NCBI GenBank assembly: GCA_025345505.1
Contig: JANVCC010000030.1
Coordinates: 496,001-560,000 of the forward strand
Length of the DNA: 64,000 bases
Origin: Todiramphus chloris collaris
Lineage: Eukaryota; Chordata; Aves; Coraciiformes; Alcedinidae
Reading direction: 5' to 3'
The notes beneath the pieces were generated by a model. That model was not told the DNA's origin and did not search any database. It saw only the letters and a program-made list of their open reading frames with translations. Positions 49,901 through 61,900 of this stretch are shown here, in pieces (the first letter of the stretch is position 1; each line of letters starts with the position of its first letter). The position numbers were made by a program, and so were the translations under genes.

Positions 49901-52900
49901 TTTTGAACCCATGAGTTCCTCAGCTGGTAAATGAGCAATATAACATATGTATAGTATAATACATGTAGTATAACTAATCAAATCACGCTCAATCATCATC
50001 TTGTTTAACTAAATTAAGCTTGAAGTCTCTTGTAAGGTATATTTTTGTTTTTGAATTTAGTTTTCTTCACTGGCTTTGGGTTTTGTTTTTTCTTTTTAAC
50101 CTTCTTAAAATGCAGTGCAGTGATTTGCAGTTGCTGAAAACAATAATGAAATGCTAACGTTGTATAGTGAGCTTAAGGGAGAGAGAAGGAATGGAAGGAG
50201 ACAGGTTATTTTTTCCCCATTTCTTTTTCTTTAGCTTAGCTCATGCAGAAGCCTGAGGGGTTTAAAGTGCACAATTTAGTGACACTATCCATTTAGATAA
50301 CTGTGGACTCAGGAAATCTCTGTAAGGAGTATAAATGCACCTTGGAATCAGGCATCTCATGCAAGAAAATGAAAATATATCTTAGGAAGCAGAGGAAAGC
50401 TAGGCTTCTGGTTAAGACAGCTGGATTAGTGGATTGATTGGATCCTTGAGTTTTCTATGTGCTTCCTACGTGACCTTGTTCAAACTACTGTGCCCACCTG
50501 TGGAGCAAGGTTGTTGTTCCAGTTCCCATCCATACTGGCTTCTGTGTTTCTGTGGTCCAAGTGAGCATGGCCCAAATAGTGGCTGTTGGGGCAAGCTCAG
50601 CAGGAGATAATGATATTTGGCCCCGTTGTTTTCATCACCAGAGAAAAGAGCGAGCTGCTTGGGCAAAAGTCTCCGTGTGTTCCAAAAGCTGAACACCAGC
50701 GTTGTAAAACCCATGTGTCTGTAGCTGTGGCCCTTGAAGAGTAGAGGAGTAGTTAGGGCTGGAGACCTGTGTGTGTGTGTGTGCGCACAGAGCTGCGCTT
50801 GGAGATGGGCCCATAAACTGGAAAATCCTGAAGCTGGGCTCCAACGGAGGGAGATATCACTAACACCCTTGGGGATGTTTTCTGAGGCGAGTTTACCATA
50901 ATGTGGCAAGGCTCTGGATGCCAGGATTAACCAACACATACCCCAGCACATTTCTCAGAAATAAATCCTCCTCTTTGTTGTGATTTGTTTCAGTAACATT
51001 CTGCTGATGACAGCATCTTGGATGGTAAGAAATGTAAGCTCTCTGTGTTACAGACAGGAATGAACTGCCTGCTTAGCAGGAATTCCCCTCATGATGTCTG
51101 TGTGCATCCCCTGACCCTCCAGCTGAGGGCTGGACTGGATTTTTATTCTTCTCTTATTTTTTTTAACTGGAATGGAGACTGAAACATTTATATAGGTGGA
51201 GAGGAAAACTCTTGGAGATAGCTATGTGATACTTGCTAGTGGGACACAATGAAAGATGTAAGTTGATTTGGACAATCTGAAAGCTTGATCTTGCCTCCTG
51301 GGCAGCAGGATCTGACAAAAGACCTCATGTGTGTTGCCAGGAGGTTGGGAGAAGGTTTGAAGCCTAAGTCCTCCCAGCTGACCTGGTCTAACAAGGAGCA
51401 GTTCTTCCCCTGCAACAGGTGTGAGTGACTGACATGCAAAGAGAGGGGAAAATGAGCCTTCATTCTATTATTCTTCAACTGCATATCAAACGAGAGCCTT
51501 CCTGTTAGTGTGCTGCTCCTCTCCCCCTTTACAAGGTGGTCACTGTCAGATCAGGTAGCCTGTTTGGATTACTTTGGAATGGAAAAGAATGAAGGCAGTT
51601 TCTATAAAGGAGGACTTGAAAAGGCTTTGCTGGTTTTTCATCCGAACTGCTGGAAACCTTCCTCTTCCCCCCCTGCCCCTTCCCCAGTCCCACCCCTGAA
51701 ATGCTCACCTCTTCCTGCCTTTGCCAGGGAAGTGTCAGATTTGACACCCTTGCAGCAAGGTACAGAAATGCAAATGGAGAAATCCAGCAACACCTAATCA
51801 GAGGATGTAAACTCTCTGTGAACCTAATTTGTGGATTTAAAAAAAAAAAAAAAAAAGCAATATTGCTACCACATTTCTAAAATGCTTTGTGATAGTTTTA
51901 AAACTCTGATAGTACTGCTTTGACCTGGCTTTTTTTTTTCTGTTTTTGCTAATACAGGACAGATGTGTAGGAGCCTGGGAGTGTTACCTAGTGTGTGAAA
52001 GTGCAACAGCAGCAGACAGAGGAATAGAGAAGGGAGCAGGTAAAAATGGTAGGCCAGCCTCAGGGCTGTCTCCAGAGCCAGTCCAGGAGAAGTTGAGCAG
52101 GGCATCTGCAATGCTTATTTAGTAGAGGTGACTGCTGCCAGCCTCCCCCCCTGCTCCACTGCTGAACCAAAGCACTTTTATGTTGACTTTTGGCTGTGTT
52201 TCTGTCACTGAAGTGTCAGGATTTGCACTTGCTTTCACAGGAGCCTTACAGAAGAGCCCTAACCCGGGTATCTTTCATCTGGTGGAAAGGAAGCTAGGCC
52301 CAGCTGCCACCAGTGTTCCTGCTGCAGCAGAGGGGCCAGAGTGGCTGCACCAGCTCAGCATCAACGCTGGATCTCTCACCAGAAGGCAGCTCAGGCAAGT
52401 GTCTGCAGCCTAGCGCTGCCATGTGAGTGCGCCACAGGCCAGGCTGGGGCTGCTGTTATTTTGAGGGAAAAGGCTTTGGCTTTACTTCCCTCGGGAGATC
52501 ACCTTACAAGAAAGGGGTGGTTTTTAGATATTAAAAGCAAGGGGCCCTGTCTTCATGTAGCAGGGTAACATACTGCAAGGGGTAACATGTCAACTTCCCT
52601 CAGTGAGGACCATGCTGTTGGTGTTGGGGCTCCTTAAGCAGAAGCAGAGAGCTGCAGTACCAAACACTAGGGGATACCTGCGGGAAGTAGTTTTATGAAA
52701 CTAAACCTGTGTGCTGAAGCAGTGCAGGCTCAGTCAGAGAGGTCATCTTGTGTGGAGGGCGTTACTTTTAGTGCAAGTGTCCCAGGCTCCTCCTTCATTT
52801 ACACTTCAAAACTCTAACCTCCCTCCTTAAAGCAAAAAGGTCACTACAGAAGCTCTCACCTCCCCCTGCTCTGCTGGTTTTTGCCCTTCTCCCCCCAGTT

Positions 52901-53814
52901 CAAAGGGAATTTAGCACAAAAAGGAATAAGAACCACCAAACCTTATGGCCATCTTTGAATAAGAACACCCACCTCAGGTAACTTAAAAGAAAATTACAAA
53001 GGAGAGGTCTTACCAGTTATCTTAATTTCCATTTTTATTATTCCATAGGGTTGTTAACAAAAGAAAGTTACATGTCTAGTCCCTTGGGCATGAGGTTGCT
53101 TCCTTTCTCATTTGTTCTGTTGGGGAACTTCCATAAATTAGGCGATTTTTACAATCCTTTTTGTTTTTCTCTTTACAAAGACAGCTCTCTGAAAGGTATT
53201 ATCACAGCAAAATTAACCTGCCATCTCCCAAAAGTGGCAACAGGGAAAATGTCAAACCTTGTGTACAGGAATGCTGAGGGTACCCCCCACAGTCCCCTAG
53301 AAACTTTAGTTTTAGGGAACACTTTCAAAATCTATTGCACTGCTCTATTCTTTTCATTCAAGAGGGGGAAAAAAAAAACAACCCAAAAAACCACAACGAA
53401 AACCTTCAAATAACCCAACCCCCTGCAACGTCAAGCCTCAGGACAGGATTTGCCTAGCACTTCTGGAGTTAGGATTGTAGACGTATAAGCAACACCTTCA
53501 GCTGGCAGATCAAGTAAATTAGGTTTCAGACTGGCATCCAGATAAACTAGCCCAGAAATACGTGGCCTAAGATCAACCTTACACCAGTATAATCTTGCTC
53601 ACTGCAATAACTTAAGTGTCTTCTAGTATTAAGAAACATTTGTATTCCAATACTTGAACTAACCCTGCTTAGGAGAAAAATTAAGTGCTTAATTACCAGC
53701 AGTGTTTCCACAATATATACATACTTCTGTTAATAGCTAATAAGAGGGAAGTGTATTCTTAATTTTTTAAAACCGGTTTTAAGTGCATCACACTCCACAA
53801 CACATTCAATCAGT

Positions 53815-54529
53815 TGTGAATTCAGTATTTTTTTATTAAAGACTAAAAATAAAAAAAACTTGGCAACCTAATATACAAAAATTCAAACTCAAGTGTGCCA
53901 AAAGCAAAATGTGCATAAAGACACTCGTTTCTAAAAGGCACCCTGGCCATCAATATCTTTTAAATGTTCCTCTAATTCCACCAGGTTTCTAGTTTTCCTT
54001 CACTGAAGGCAAGACTCTAGACTGCTACTGAGTATGGATGCTAAACCACACCAACCCCTTTCAGGGATCTTTGCTATCACTAGAACACTTAAAACTGTGC
54101 ATGCAGACTTAACTCGAGCTTCTCATGGAATTAACCATCATGATTCCAAATGCACAAGGGCTTTTTCCGAAAAGAAAAAGGTAGTGATATTTGGGCCACA
54201 CTTATAAGGGCCAAGAGAAAGAGACAGGGTTAATAAAGTAACTGCTGTGTATTCACCAAAGAGCTTTGCTACTAAAAACCGACTCCCCCCCTCCCCAACC
54301 TCTCATAGAAACAACCCCTAAAGTTACAAAATGCCACACACGCACACGCATACACACGATGAGAAGTTAACACGCTTAGCTATTAGCCTGTCAGGGGATG
54401 ACAGCATAAGAGTGCCATGGATGCAGTCCCAGCGTGTGGCGATGCCAGCCCCATGCGCTCAGAGGGGAGCATGAGGCTGGCTGCTCTCCCCACTAGGTAG
54501 GTCTGCGTCGACTCCTGCACGCTCCTCCG
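53815..54529 (-). other. HES6: HES6 3' UTR
   Basis: About 715 bases from the stop codon to the predicted cleavage region, with normal AT content, unlike the GC-rich coding exons. The extent is inferred from the poly(A) signal only. Confidence 0.55.
53832..53837 (-). terminator. HES6: HES6 polyadenylation signal (AATAAA on the - strand)
   Basis: TTTATT on + reads AATAAA on the HES6 strand, about 690 bases after the stop codon. It is the first canonical signal downstream of HES6 that I found; cleavage would fall near 53812-53820. Confidence 0.6.
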
Positions 54530-54972
54530 TTACCAGGGTCTCCACATGGATTTGGGTAAGCTAGGTGAGGGCAGGGTGCACGTCTGGGAAGCATCCAGTC
54601 CATCGGTGTAGGTCTGGCCCAGCTCAGCCTCTGCCTCGTCCGAGTCAGAGCAGGTCTCTTCGCTGGGGGAGGGCGAGGGCACCAAGGCAGGGAGAGCCAG
54701 GCCCAGGGCACCCAAGGGAGCCTCAGCCACGGGGGCCAGCGTCTCGCCCGCGGGCCAGGGGCCGAGGCTGGGATCTGCCAAAACGTCCGCAATCAAGTCC
54801 GGGAAGACGCCCTCCTTGAGGGGCATGGACTCCAGCAGGTGGTTGAGCAGCTCGGCAGCCGTGGTGGCGTCGATGCCGGGGCAGCTGGAGACGAAGGTGT
54901 GCACCTCGTGCATGCACTGGATGTAGCCGGCGGCGAACCGCTCGCTGGCCTCGCGGTGCAGCCGCCCGCCCT
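54530..54972 (-). CDS. HES6: HES6 exon 4 (residues 84-230, Orange domain to WRPW)
   Basis: Begins after CGGCGCAG and encodes HREASERFAAGYIQCMHEVH through the Orange domain, a Pro/Ala/Ser-rich linker, the acidic SDSDEAE region, and SLPKSMWRPW. Stop TAA at 54530-54532. Confidence 0.97.
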
Positions 54973-55467
54973 CTGCGCCGCGGGAGACAGAGAGAGGAGC
55001 GGGGTGAGGCGCGGGCCGGGCCGGCCCCCCGCCGCCGTCACCCCGCCGGCACTCACCGAGGGAGCGGCGCTCCAGCACGGCCTGCACCCGCCGCACCGTC
55101 AGCTCCAGCACCTCCGCGTTCTCCAGCTTCGCCTGAAACTGACCCGGGGCGCCGCGACCGTCAGCACGGCCCCGCCGCCCCCCCCCGCCCCCCCCCCCCC
55201 GCCCGGCCGCTGCCTCACCTCGCTGTCGGCCAGCAACAGCCGCAGCTCCTGCAGGCTCTCGTTGATCCGCGCCCGGCGTTTCTTCTCCACCAGCGGCTTC
55301 CTCGTCTGCAGAGACAACAGCGCCGTCGGCCCGCCGCCTCGCCTCGCCCCGCCCGCCCTCCGCTCACTCGCCCTCCCGCCGCTCACCCTCCTGTCGGCCC
55401 TGGCCTCCGCACCGTCCTCGTCCCCGCGCGGCGAGCGGCCCTTCCCGGGCCGGAAGGTTGGCGCCAT
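54530..55467 (-). CDS. HES6: HES6, bHLH-Orange transcription factor (complete, 4 exons)
   Basis: Nuclear member of the Hairy/Enhancer-of-split family; mammalian HES6 antagonises HES1 and promotes neuronal and muscle differentiation. On the - strand the exons are 55467-55387, 55305-55219, 55138-55057 and 54972-54530: 693 nt, 230 residues (human HES6 has 224). The start has a strong context (GCGCCATGG) and MAP as in human. bHLH: residues about 28-80, with RKPLVEKKRRARINESLQEL and a short loop before KLENAEVLELTVRRVQ, the HES6 hallmark. Orange domain: about 93-134, with SERFAAGYIQCMHEVHTFVS and AAELLNHLLESMPL. The C-terminus has an acidic CSDSDEAEAEL stretch, a likely CK2 site, and ends in the Groucho-binding WRPW (227-230). 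Introns are 81, 80 and 84 bp. Exon 3 is placed at TTTCAG (acceptor GTCAG) because that restores the EFQAKLENAEV alignment; the AG six bases on would drop two residues. It converges with PER2. Confidence 0.96.
55057..55138 (-). CDS. HES6: HES6 exon 3 (residues 57-84, helix 2)
   Basis: Encodes FQAKLENAEVLELTVRRVQ and the following helix. The preceding 80-bp intron contains a C-rich run on + (G-rich on the HES6 strand). Donor GTGAGT, phase 1. Confidence 0.9.
55219..55305 (-). CDS. HES6: HES6 exon 2 (residues 28-56, basic region and helix 1)
   Basis: Encodes TRKPLVEKKRRARINESL through LLLADSE. The Pro in the basic region, typical of the HES family, is at residue 31. Acceptor GTCTCTGCAG, donor GTGAGG. 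Confidence 0.96.
55387..55467 (-). CDS. HES6: HES6 exon 1 coding part (residues 1-27)
   Basis: N-terminus including DEDG-E-R-DR as in human HES6. Donor GTGAGC (complement of GCTCAC at 55381-55386), phase 0. Confidence 0.92.
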
Positions 55468-55559
55468 GGCGCAGCCCCCCCGAACCCGATCCGACCACCT
55501 CCGTCCTGTATCGCTCCCCTCCAGCGGCTCCGCGCCGCTCCCCGCCCCGCGCCGCCCGA

Positions 55560-55643
55560 CTTATACCCGCTCATTTGCATGTCAATGAGCCCATTGGCCG
55601 CGACGCGCCGGCAGCCGCGGCAGCGTTGGCCGAACGGGCCAAT
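55560..55643 (-). promoter_or_regulatory. HES6: HES6 core promoter: TATA, octamer, CCAAT boxes
   Basis: On the HES6 strand, in transcription order: CCAAT complement at 55639-55643 (reverse-oriented), CCAAT at 55593-55597, a perfect octamer ATGCAAAT at 55573-55580, and TATAAG at 55560-55565, 93 bases before the ATG. A start site near 55530-55535 is expected. No ATG lies between there and the HES6 start. Confidence 0.8.
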
Positions 55644-55900
55644 GGGAGGCGGGCGCTTTGTCTGCTCCGGGGCGGGGCGCGCGCCGCTGAGACTGTGGTT
55701 GCCGTCGGCCGCCGCGCTGCCCGGTGCCGGCCTCAGCTCGGCATTGTTGTCCCGGCCCGGAACGGCCCACCGCGGGCCCGGGTCCGGCGCCTCTGCCGCC
55801 AGACCTTTCGTTTCCCGGGGCTCGTCACCGCCTGGGCACAGCGCGGAGGCGTGCTGAGGAGCGGACGTGCTTGCAGCTTGGCAAGGCCCGCTGCCGGCCT

Positions 55901-58900
55901 CCGAGTGCTGGGGCATTGTCAGTCACCTTCGACAAAGCCCGTCAAAGCCCCCTGTCCCCCGCCAGTCACGGGCTCGAAGCCTCGGGAAACGTGCGTGTGG
56001 CTTGAGTGGGCTTCCCTTTGCCAGCCAGAGCATACTGGGGGCCCGTGGCTGCAGGCAGGTGTGGCCGGGCGTCTGCAATGGCCTGGACAGCGAAGAGGCC
56101 AATGTGAGCCCCAAGCAGGGCAGCAGCGGGGTGGGAGTGTGCACAGCTGGTGGTGGGCCATGGCTTTCTCTCCCCTCCCCATCCAAACGGATGGGTTGTG
56201 TTTCACCCAAATGGATGAGGAGGCTTTTAAAGTCAGGCCCCTCTTGTGACCAAGCAGTGTTTGGGTGTCTGCCCGGTTGGACACGCTCGTTTTGGGTCGT
56301 GCAGCAGGCTGCATTATGCACCGTGGCTGTTCCCCGGTGGTTGGCTGAGATGAGGCTGTGCAGCTCTTCCCCAGCTTGGGGGGGGCTGCTCACCCACTCA
56401 GGGGCTGTGGGGAGCTGGGCCCCGAATGCTTGACACTGTTCCTGGGCACGTCACAGCCTTCTGCCTCCCTTGGCTGAAAGAGCCAGGCAGGCCAGCTTTG
56501 TGCGGGTAACTTGATGCTGATGACAGTTGGCAGCTGCAGTTCCCCCAGCAGACTGAGGCAAATAAAAGCATTAGGGCTCGTCCGGAGGACAGCGACAGGT
56601 GTTCGCTCCCGCTCCTTTGTTTCCCTCCTTTTATTCTCCTCATTAATGCATGTCATATTTTTACTGCCTGAGGAAATGGGAGACACGTCCCCCACTTGAA
56701 TCGGCATCACCAGCACGGAGCTTGCCTCCCTGTACGTGTCCAGCATAGCTCTGCTCTCCCTCCAGTGTACTCCCAGTTTATTTTGCCATTCAAAAGCCCA
56801 GGGAAAACCCTTTGGTTTTGGTGGTGCTGAGGTTTTCCTTGCCAGGAGGTCCAGCATGAGGTGGTACACTGACAGCAGCACAGAGTGCCCCGGGCTCTAT
56901 TACTTTTTATTGATCCCTGTCTGTAGGTTGTTGTCTGACTCGTCCCACGTGGTCCAGCCGGTAGTGGCACGTGCTCTGCGAAAGGCTGGGGTAGCTCTTC
57001 ATCAGTCCCACTCTTACTTAATGCCACTTTTCCTCTTCAAAGCACTTGTATAACCACCTGTGCCTGCACAACGCTAATCCGTGTCTGATAAACCAGGACA
57101 GAGATGTTCAGCACTGTCTTCTCGCATCCATAGCATGAGAGCACATCAGAGATCAAGCTGGCACGTGGGGTATCTTGGCTGAAGACCTAAGCTCAGATTA
57201 CTCTGCTTTTTGTATCACAACAGACAGGAGATTTTATTTTCAGAACGATGCTTGTTGTGTTTCTTCCTTTTCTTTTAAGGCCACGATGCTTGGATTTTGG
57301 CAGAGTTTGCTCTGCAGCTGACATGTTTCCTTGCGCCAGGCAGGAGTAGAATGGGATGTACCTGGGACTGTATGACGAAATCTGGCCTTCCATTTCTGAT
57401 GCACCCAACGCCTTGGGTATCATGATGTGGAACCTGGCTTATCTGTTTCATTTAGACCATAAATGCAGACTAAGCAGAGATGCCATTTAGGCCAGGCCAG
57501 GTACATAATGTTTTTATCTTTAAGCAAGAAGAGACACCTGTGGCTGCATTTTGTGTATAATCTTTTCGTAGTTAGCCTAAATGGGAGGGGAGAAAAAGGC
57601 AGTTGTATGGGTGCAAACTAGAGCAAAATAGTGCATGTCACGATTTTGAAGGATTCCTGTTTCTTCTGAGCCAAAATTAGGCACGTAAGGTCAGGAGGTG
57701 TGTGTAAAAACACATGAATACACACACGTGTTTATAAAACATGCAGTAACACACCGAGTGTATGTAATCGTGAGGTAAAAGATGAACTCCCAGAGTCTGT
57801 GAGCTGGTTTTCTCTTTAGTTAAAGCTTAGTTTTTCCTGGCACGTACGTAATCAGAGATGTGCCAACAGTGGGCTTTACGCTGATGTAATTTCTGTTGAT
57901 TTACACAAGAAACTTTACACCACTGTTGCTGCAGATGCAGTCCCCACATCTGTCAGGCCTCTTTACTGCAGTTGTTTGTATCACTTGTGTTTCAGAGCTA
58001 ACCTAGGTTAGAGATGCTGCAGTGTTCATCTAGGAAAATGTGAAGGAGCTCCTAAATTCGATTCTCTTGTGGTTCAGATGGGTCAGGACTTTGCTGATGA
58101 AGCACTGGTGGCTGCTGAACAGCAGTGAGTTCTCACACGCCTCAAATCTGCAGGTTTCTGAGCAGGGAGGAGCCACAGGCACAGGGTGAAGACTTCTGGA
58201 TGCACCAAAGAGACTTCATCAGCAGGCTAGCAAATCACGGCAAAGAGTGGCCAGGGAGAGATGTCCATGGCTCTAACGTCCTATTTCTATTCTGATTTGG
58301 TGGGTGCTGATGGCGAGGTATTTTACATGCTGCTAGCTCTTGCTCTACAGTGTGTCTGTTTGTATTTTCTTTGAAAAGCTGCAGGTCATATGAGCTCACA
58401 AATGCTGAAACTGTTTGTGCTGGGCATTAAGAATGCATGTGCCCAATATACCAGGGCATTTCTAGAGCTGCCATTCTGGAGGAGGAGGTCACTGCAGGCT
58501 ATCTGCTCTAGCCCACAGGGATAATGTGACATTTTGGTGGCACTTTAAACAAGTTCCGTCACATCAGGTGAAGCGATTCACAATAACCTCATGCATTTTA
58601 ATGGAAATGTCAGCTGCAATCTAGTAAAGGAAATTGTTCCTTAGCGATGTTGTCTGATATCTCAGTGCTTGCCCATGCATGGTGGATCCTGAAGGAGCTT
58701 TCAGTTCAACCTATCAACTTCTCCATGTCATTCTTTCCAGATTAAGCCCATCCTTCTGCCTGCTGACGGGGAGCTGTATGGGCACTGCTTTCTCCTCAGT
58801 GGAGGGTGGGAGTTTTCCCTTTGCTAAAGCAGGGGCCTCTGTCCTGCTAGAGGCTGGAGCTCCCATAGATGTTATTTGTATTTATATACAATTTAGCCAA

Positions 58901-61900
58901 GAAGAGGCATAGTTTTAGCAGAGATAATAGGATCACTGCCGCCTTGCTGCATGTGTTTTCCTGCACATTCTTGCATAGAGCAGTGTAATACAGCATATAA
59001 TAACAGGTTTTAATTCTTTGTAGGTCATGTAGGCTCACTAACGCAGCTGTGGTGATAGTGGCAAAGGCAACTGTGGGAGACAAACTACTTGCCATGTGTT
59101 TTGGAGGCCCGGGGAAGTTGCAAATCCTCATGAGATGGAGGAGTCTGCCATGTAATGCCTCACACACTTCTGTCTGAGGTAGCAGGGGCATTTGAAATGT
59201 CTCCAGCTCTTAGAAGGACATCCACAGAGATATAATGCGACTCTGAAAAGTTTTAAGGACTCTGAATGTTCTTGGGCTCAAGTCAGTAGGTCACCCAGGC
59301 TCTCTGTGGATAAAATAATCAGAGCATGGGATAAAGACATGATGAGTATGGACAAGATCCATTGGAAATGCTTGAGTAGTTTCTTTCATAAGTGATATAA
59401 CATCTGTTGTCGTTGGAGGCACAAGTTCCTGTCAAAGAGACATGTCACCCTTATAAATATTAATGGTGCATATAAATGGTGGTGGGTGTGAACTGTGGCG
59501 GATGTTAAGTTAATGGATGAATTGCTCCTTAGGCATCAGTTTGCTGTCATCATACTTATTTCTACACTAACAAATGCAAACTGTTTCAATGGAAGAGCAA
59601 GCAAACAGCTATCTCCCCCTTCCTCCTGTCCCTGGGGTCCCTTCACAAATGAGATGTGTACTGTAATTAGTCTCCTGCCTTGTCTCTGATGAAAATTAGT
59701 CCTGCTCGCAGAACTGAGGTGGAGGGGAGCGTGCCTGGAGCTGAGGGCTGTAGGTGATAGATGAAGCAAATGAGGAAGGCTCTTTGGAGAAGTTTTCAGC
59801 CTTCCCCATCAGCTTGATCATAGCTGCCTTTGGTGCTGTCGGTTTTTCTGCTGCTAAAAGTGGACATTTGAGAAAAAAATCAGGTTAAATATCACCACTG
59901 AGCTTCTCTTGGACTTGAATCTGTTTGTTACTGCAAATTGTGTTTGCTGCATTTCTGTTGCCCCTTTCAAAAACCATAAGGCTTTTCTATCCGTTTTTGT
60001 TTATCAACAGACTTGGCAGCAGTGCTTGTGCTCATCACGTGGGGCACAGAAGAACAGTTCATGCCAGCCACAACGCTAATGAGTAGCATTCAAAAAGGTC
60101 TTATGCCCATTCACAGAAGAGCCCAAGATTGCATTTGCTGCTTCTGAAGGGTTGGGTTCCCCTTGGACCGAGTGGATGGGCCCACTTTCTGCCATTTCAA
60201 AGGTACTTGTGATATTCAAATGCAACAAATGGTGGGGGGGGTGTGGAGCAAGCAGTGAAGACAGCAGAGCCTCCCCCCGCGGGCAAGTGATGGATGGGTG
60301 TTGTGCACTGGGGGCTCCCCATGGCAAAACTCTGTGTGCCACTTTTATTAGCCTGTCATTCTTTCCCCTCAACTCCAGTAGAGATCTGTCTAAACTCGTA
60401 TATCATTGCAAACTTCTTCCACTTGTACCCTTTAGCATGCAGTCTGTTGTCAGTGACTGCGGCAGGGTCCCAGGTCTTGTGAAGTTAGAGAGACCGTTGC
60501 TTGGTCGCATTGTCTTTGTGGAAGCTGTTTCAAGGAGGTGAGAATAACTATCTGGAGTAAGTACAAAGTTTTTTTTTCAGTTGGATTAAAAGAATATATA
60601 AATCTGTGGTACTGCAGGGAGCAGTTCTATGGGGTTTCCAGGGAAGGTACTTGAAAGTTATCCTAATTATGGGGATGACTTCATCACAGGCTTTATCCTG
60701 TATTTGTAACAACGATGCGTGTATCATTGGTCTTCCTCTACAAGATATTTTTATTAGTTCCTAAATGACTTACAGGTATCCTTGTTAAAGTACATTTTCT
60801 TCAGGGAAGGTGCTGAATCCCTGAAAACACAATCCTGACTAAGGCAGAAAGCTTTTTTTAAAGTTGCGTGCCCTTCAGAGCTTATTTCTTATGCCATGCA
60901 GCTCATGGCGAGAGTAACTTCCGGGCTGTACCTCTGGCAATGACATTCCAAGTTTGTTGACAGGACACAGGTTTTATTTTTATCAGATTAACATGTGGAT
61001 AACCAAGCACTGAACTTTGCTCCTCTGTGTTTTGTGACCTGCTCTAGAAAAATGCCTGCTTTCAGAGTCTCTCTTGGGTTTGCACTCATGTTGCAAATTA
61101 TGTATCTGGAGGTGGCAGATAAACCCCTGCACTCTCAGGGGATGTTTGAGCCCTTTGAACAGTGATGGAATTTTTTTTTTTATGGTCAGTTTTGATAAAT
61201 GTTGGTCTTTTCTAAATCAAAATGAGAATTATTTTACAGGAAGAGACTAATCCCATTTACTTGAGAGTCCTGGCACCCATTTTTGGTGTTTTGTGTAAAT
61301 ATGGGGTTTGCCCCTAATGCAAGAGACACTCAAATTGCACAGATGTGTTTCCTGCAGGTATCCGTGGACAATGTGGGACATGGCCACAACGACAGATATT
61401 TGTGGATCTTGTCTTAACTGTCCAATGCTTCTACTCTGGGCTGATTGTTTCTCCAAGGAGGTGACATGTTATAGCCCAGACTCCTTTTAATGGTATGGAA
61501 AAGGACCCTTCTGAGGATTTGTTTTTTTGTGGTACTATGGAAGAGGATGTCTCTTGACTACTCTAAGTTTAGAGTGTATTTTAGTCTTGCTGTGATGTAC
61601 AGCTCATTTACATGGTGTACTTCTCAGCTAATCTATTGGTGGGTGGGTCCCTTAATCTGCTGCAGAAGGTTCTTACATCCATTTTAGTGAGGAGCCATCA
61701 TTTAGAGTGATGCTGGAAGGCATTGATAGGAGGTTGCATGAAGGAAGTTTAGTGAGTAATTCGAAAGAGGTGATGAGTGCTGTCATTCCTTCCTCTCCAT
61801 ATGCATTTGCCCTTCTTTCTGGAGAAGCTTAGCACAGTTTAAGAGGAGTGTAATGTTTTTAAATACTTGGATGGAGAAATATCTCTGGAACTTCAGCACA

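Larger units (their letters stand above)
38761..53811. other. Gene-poor interval between PER2 and HES6
   Basis: About 15 kb separating the two 3' ends. I found no conserved protein segment, RNA gene or recent CR1 in it. It contains the (TG)n and gap (39025-39131), A/C-rich tracts (41357-41513, 42960-43066, 53365-53425), poly-G runs (45323-45347 and 47802-47819), an A/T tract pair near 49600 and 49707, a possible ancient CR1 near 49643, and A18 at 51839-51856. Perfect E-boxes CACGTG occur at 41648-41653 and 42824-42829. Confidence 0.7.
54560..55900. promoter_or_regulatory. CpG island covering HES6 and its promoter
   Basis: CpG dinucleotides are dense throughout, against near absence in the rest of the window. 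The island spans the HES6 coding exons and about 430 bases upstream of the start, as expected for a developmentally regulated CpG-island gene. Long open frames on both strands here are effects of GC content. Confidence 0.9.

Noticed and set aside
50466..50951. 161-codon open frame on the - strand
   Set aside because: No recognisable domain, no promoter, partner exon or codon signature; composition looks random and it crosses a (TG)n repeat.
54839..56433. Long + strand open frames (249, 263 and 188 codons) across the HES6 CpG island
   Set aside because: They are antisense to HES6 or its promoter, have extreme Pro/Ala/Arg content, and no similarity; GC-rich sequence simply lacks stops.
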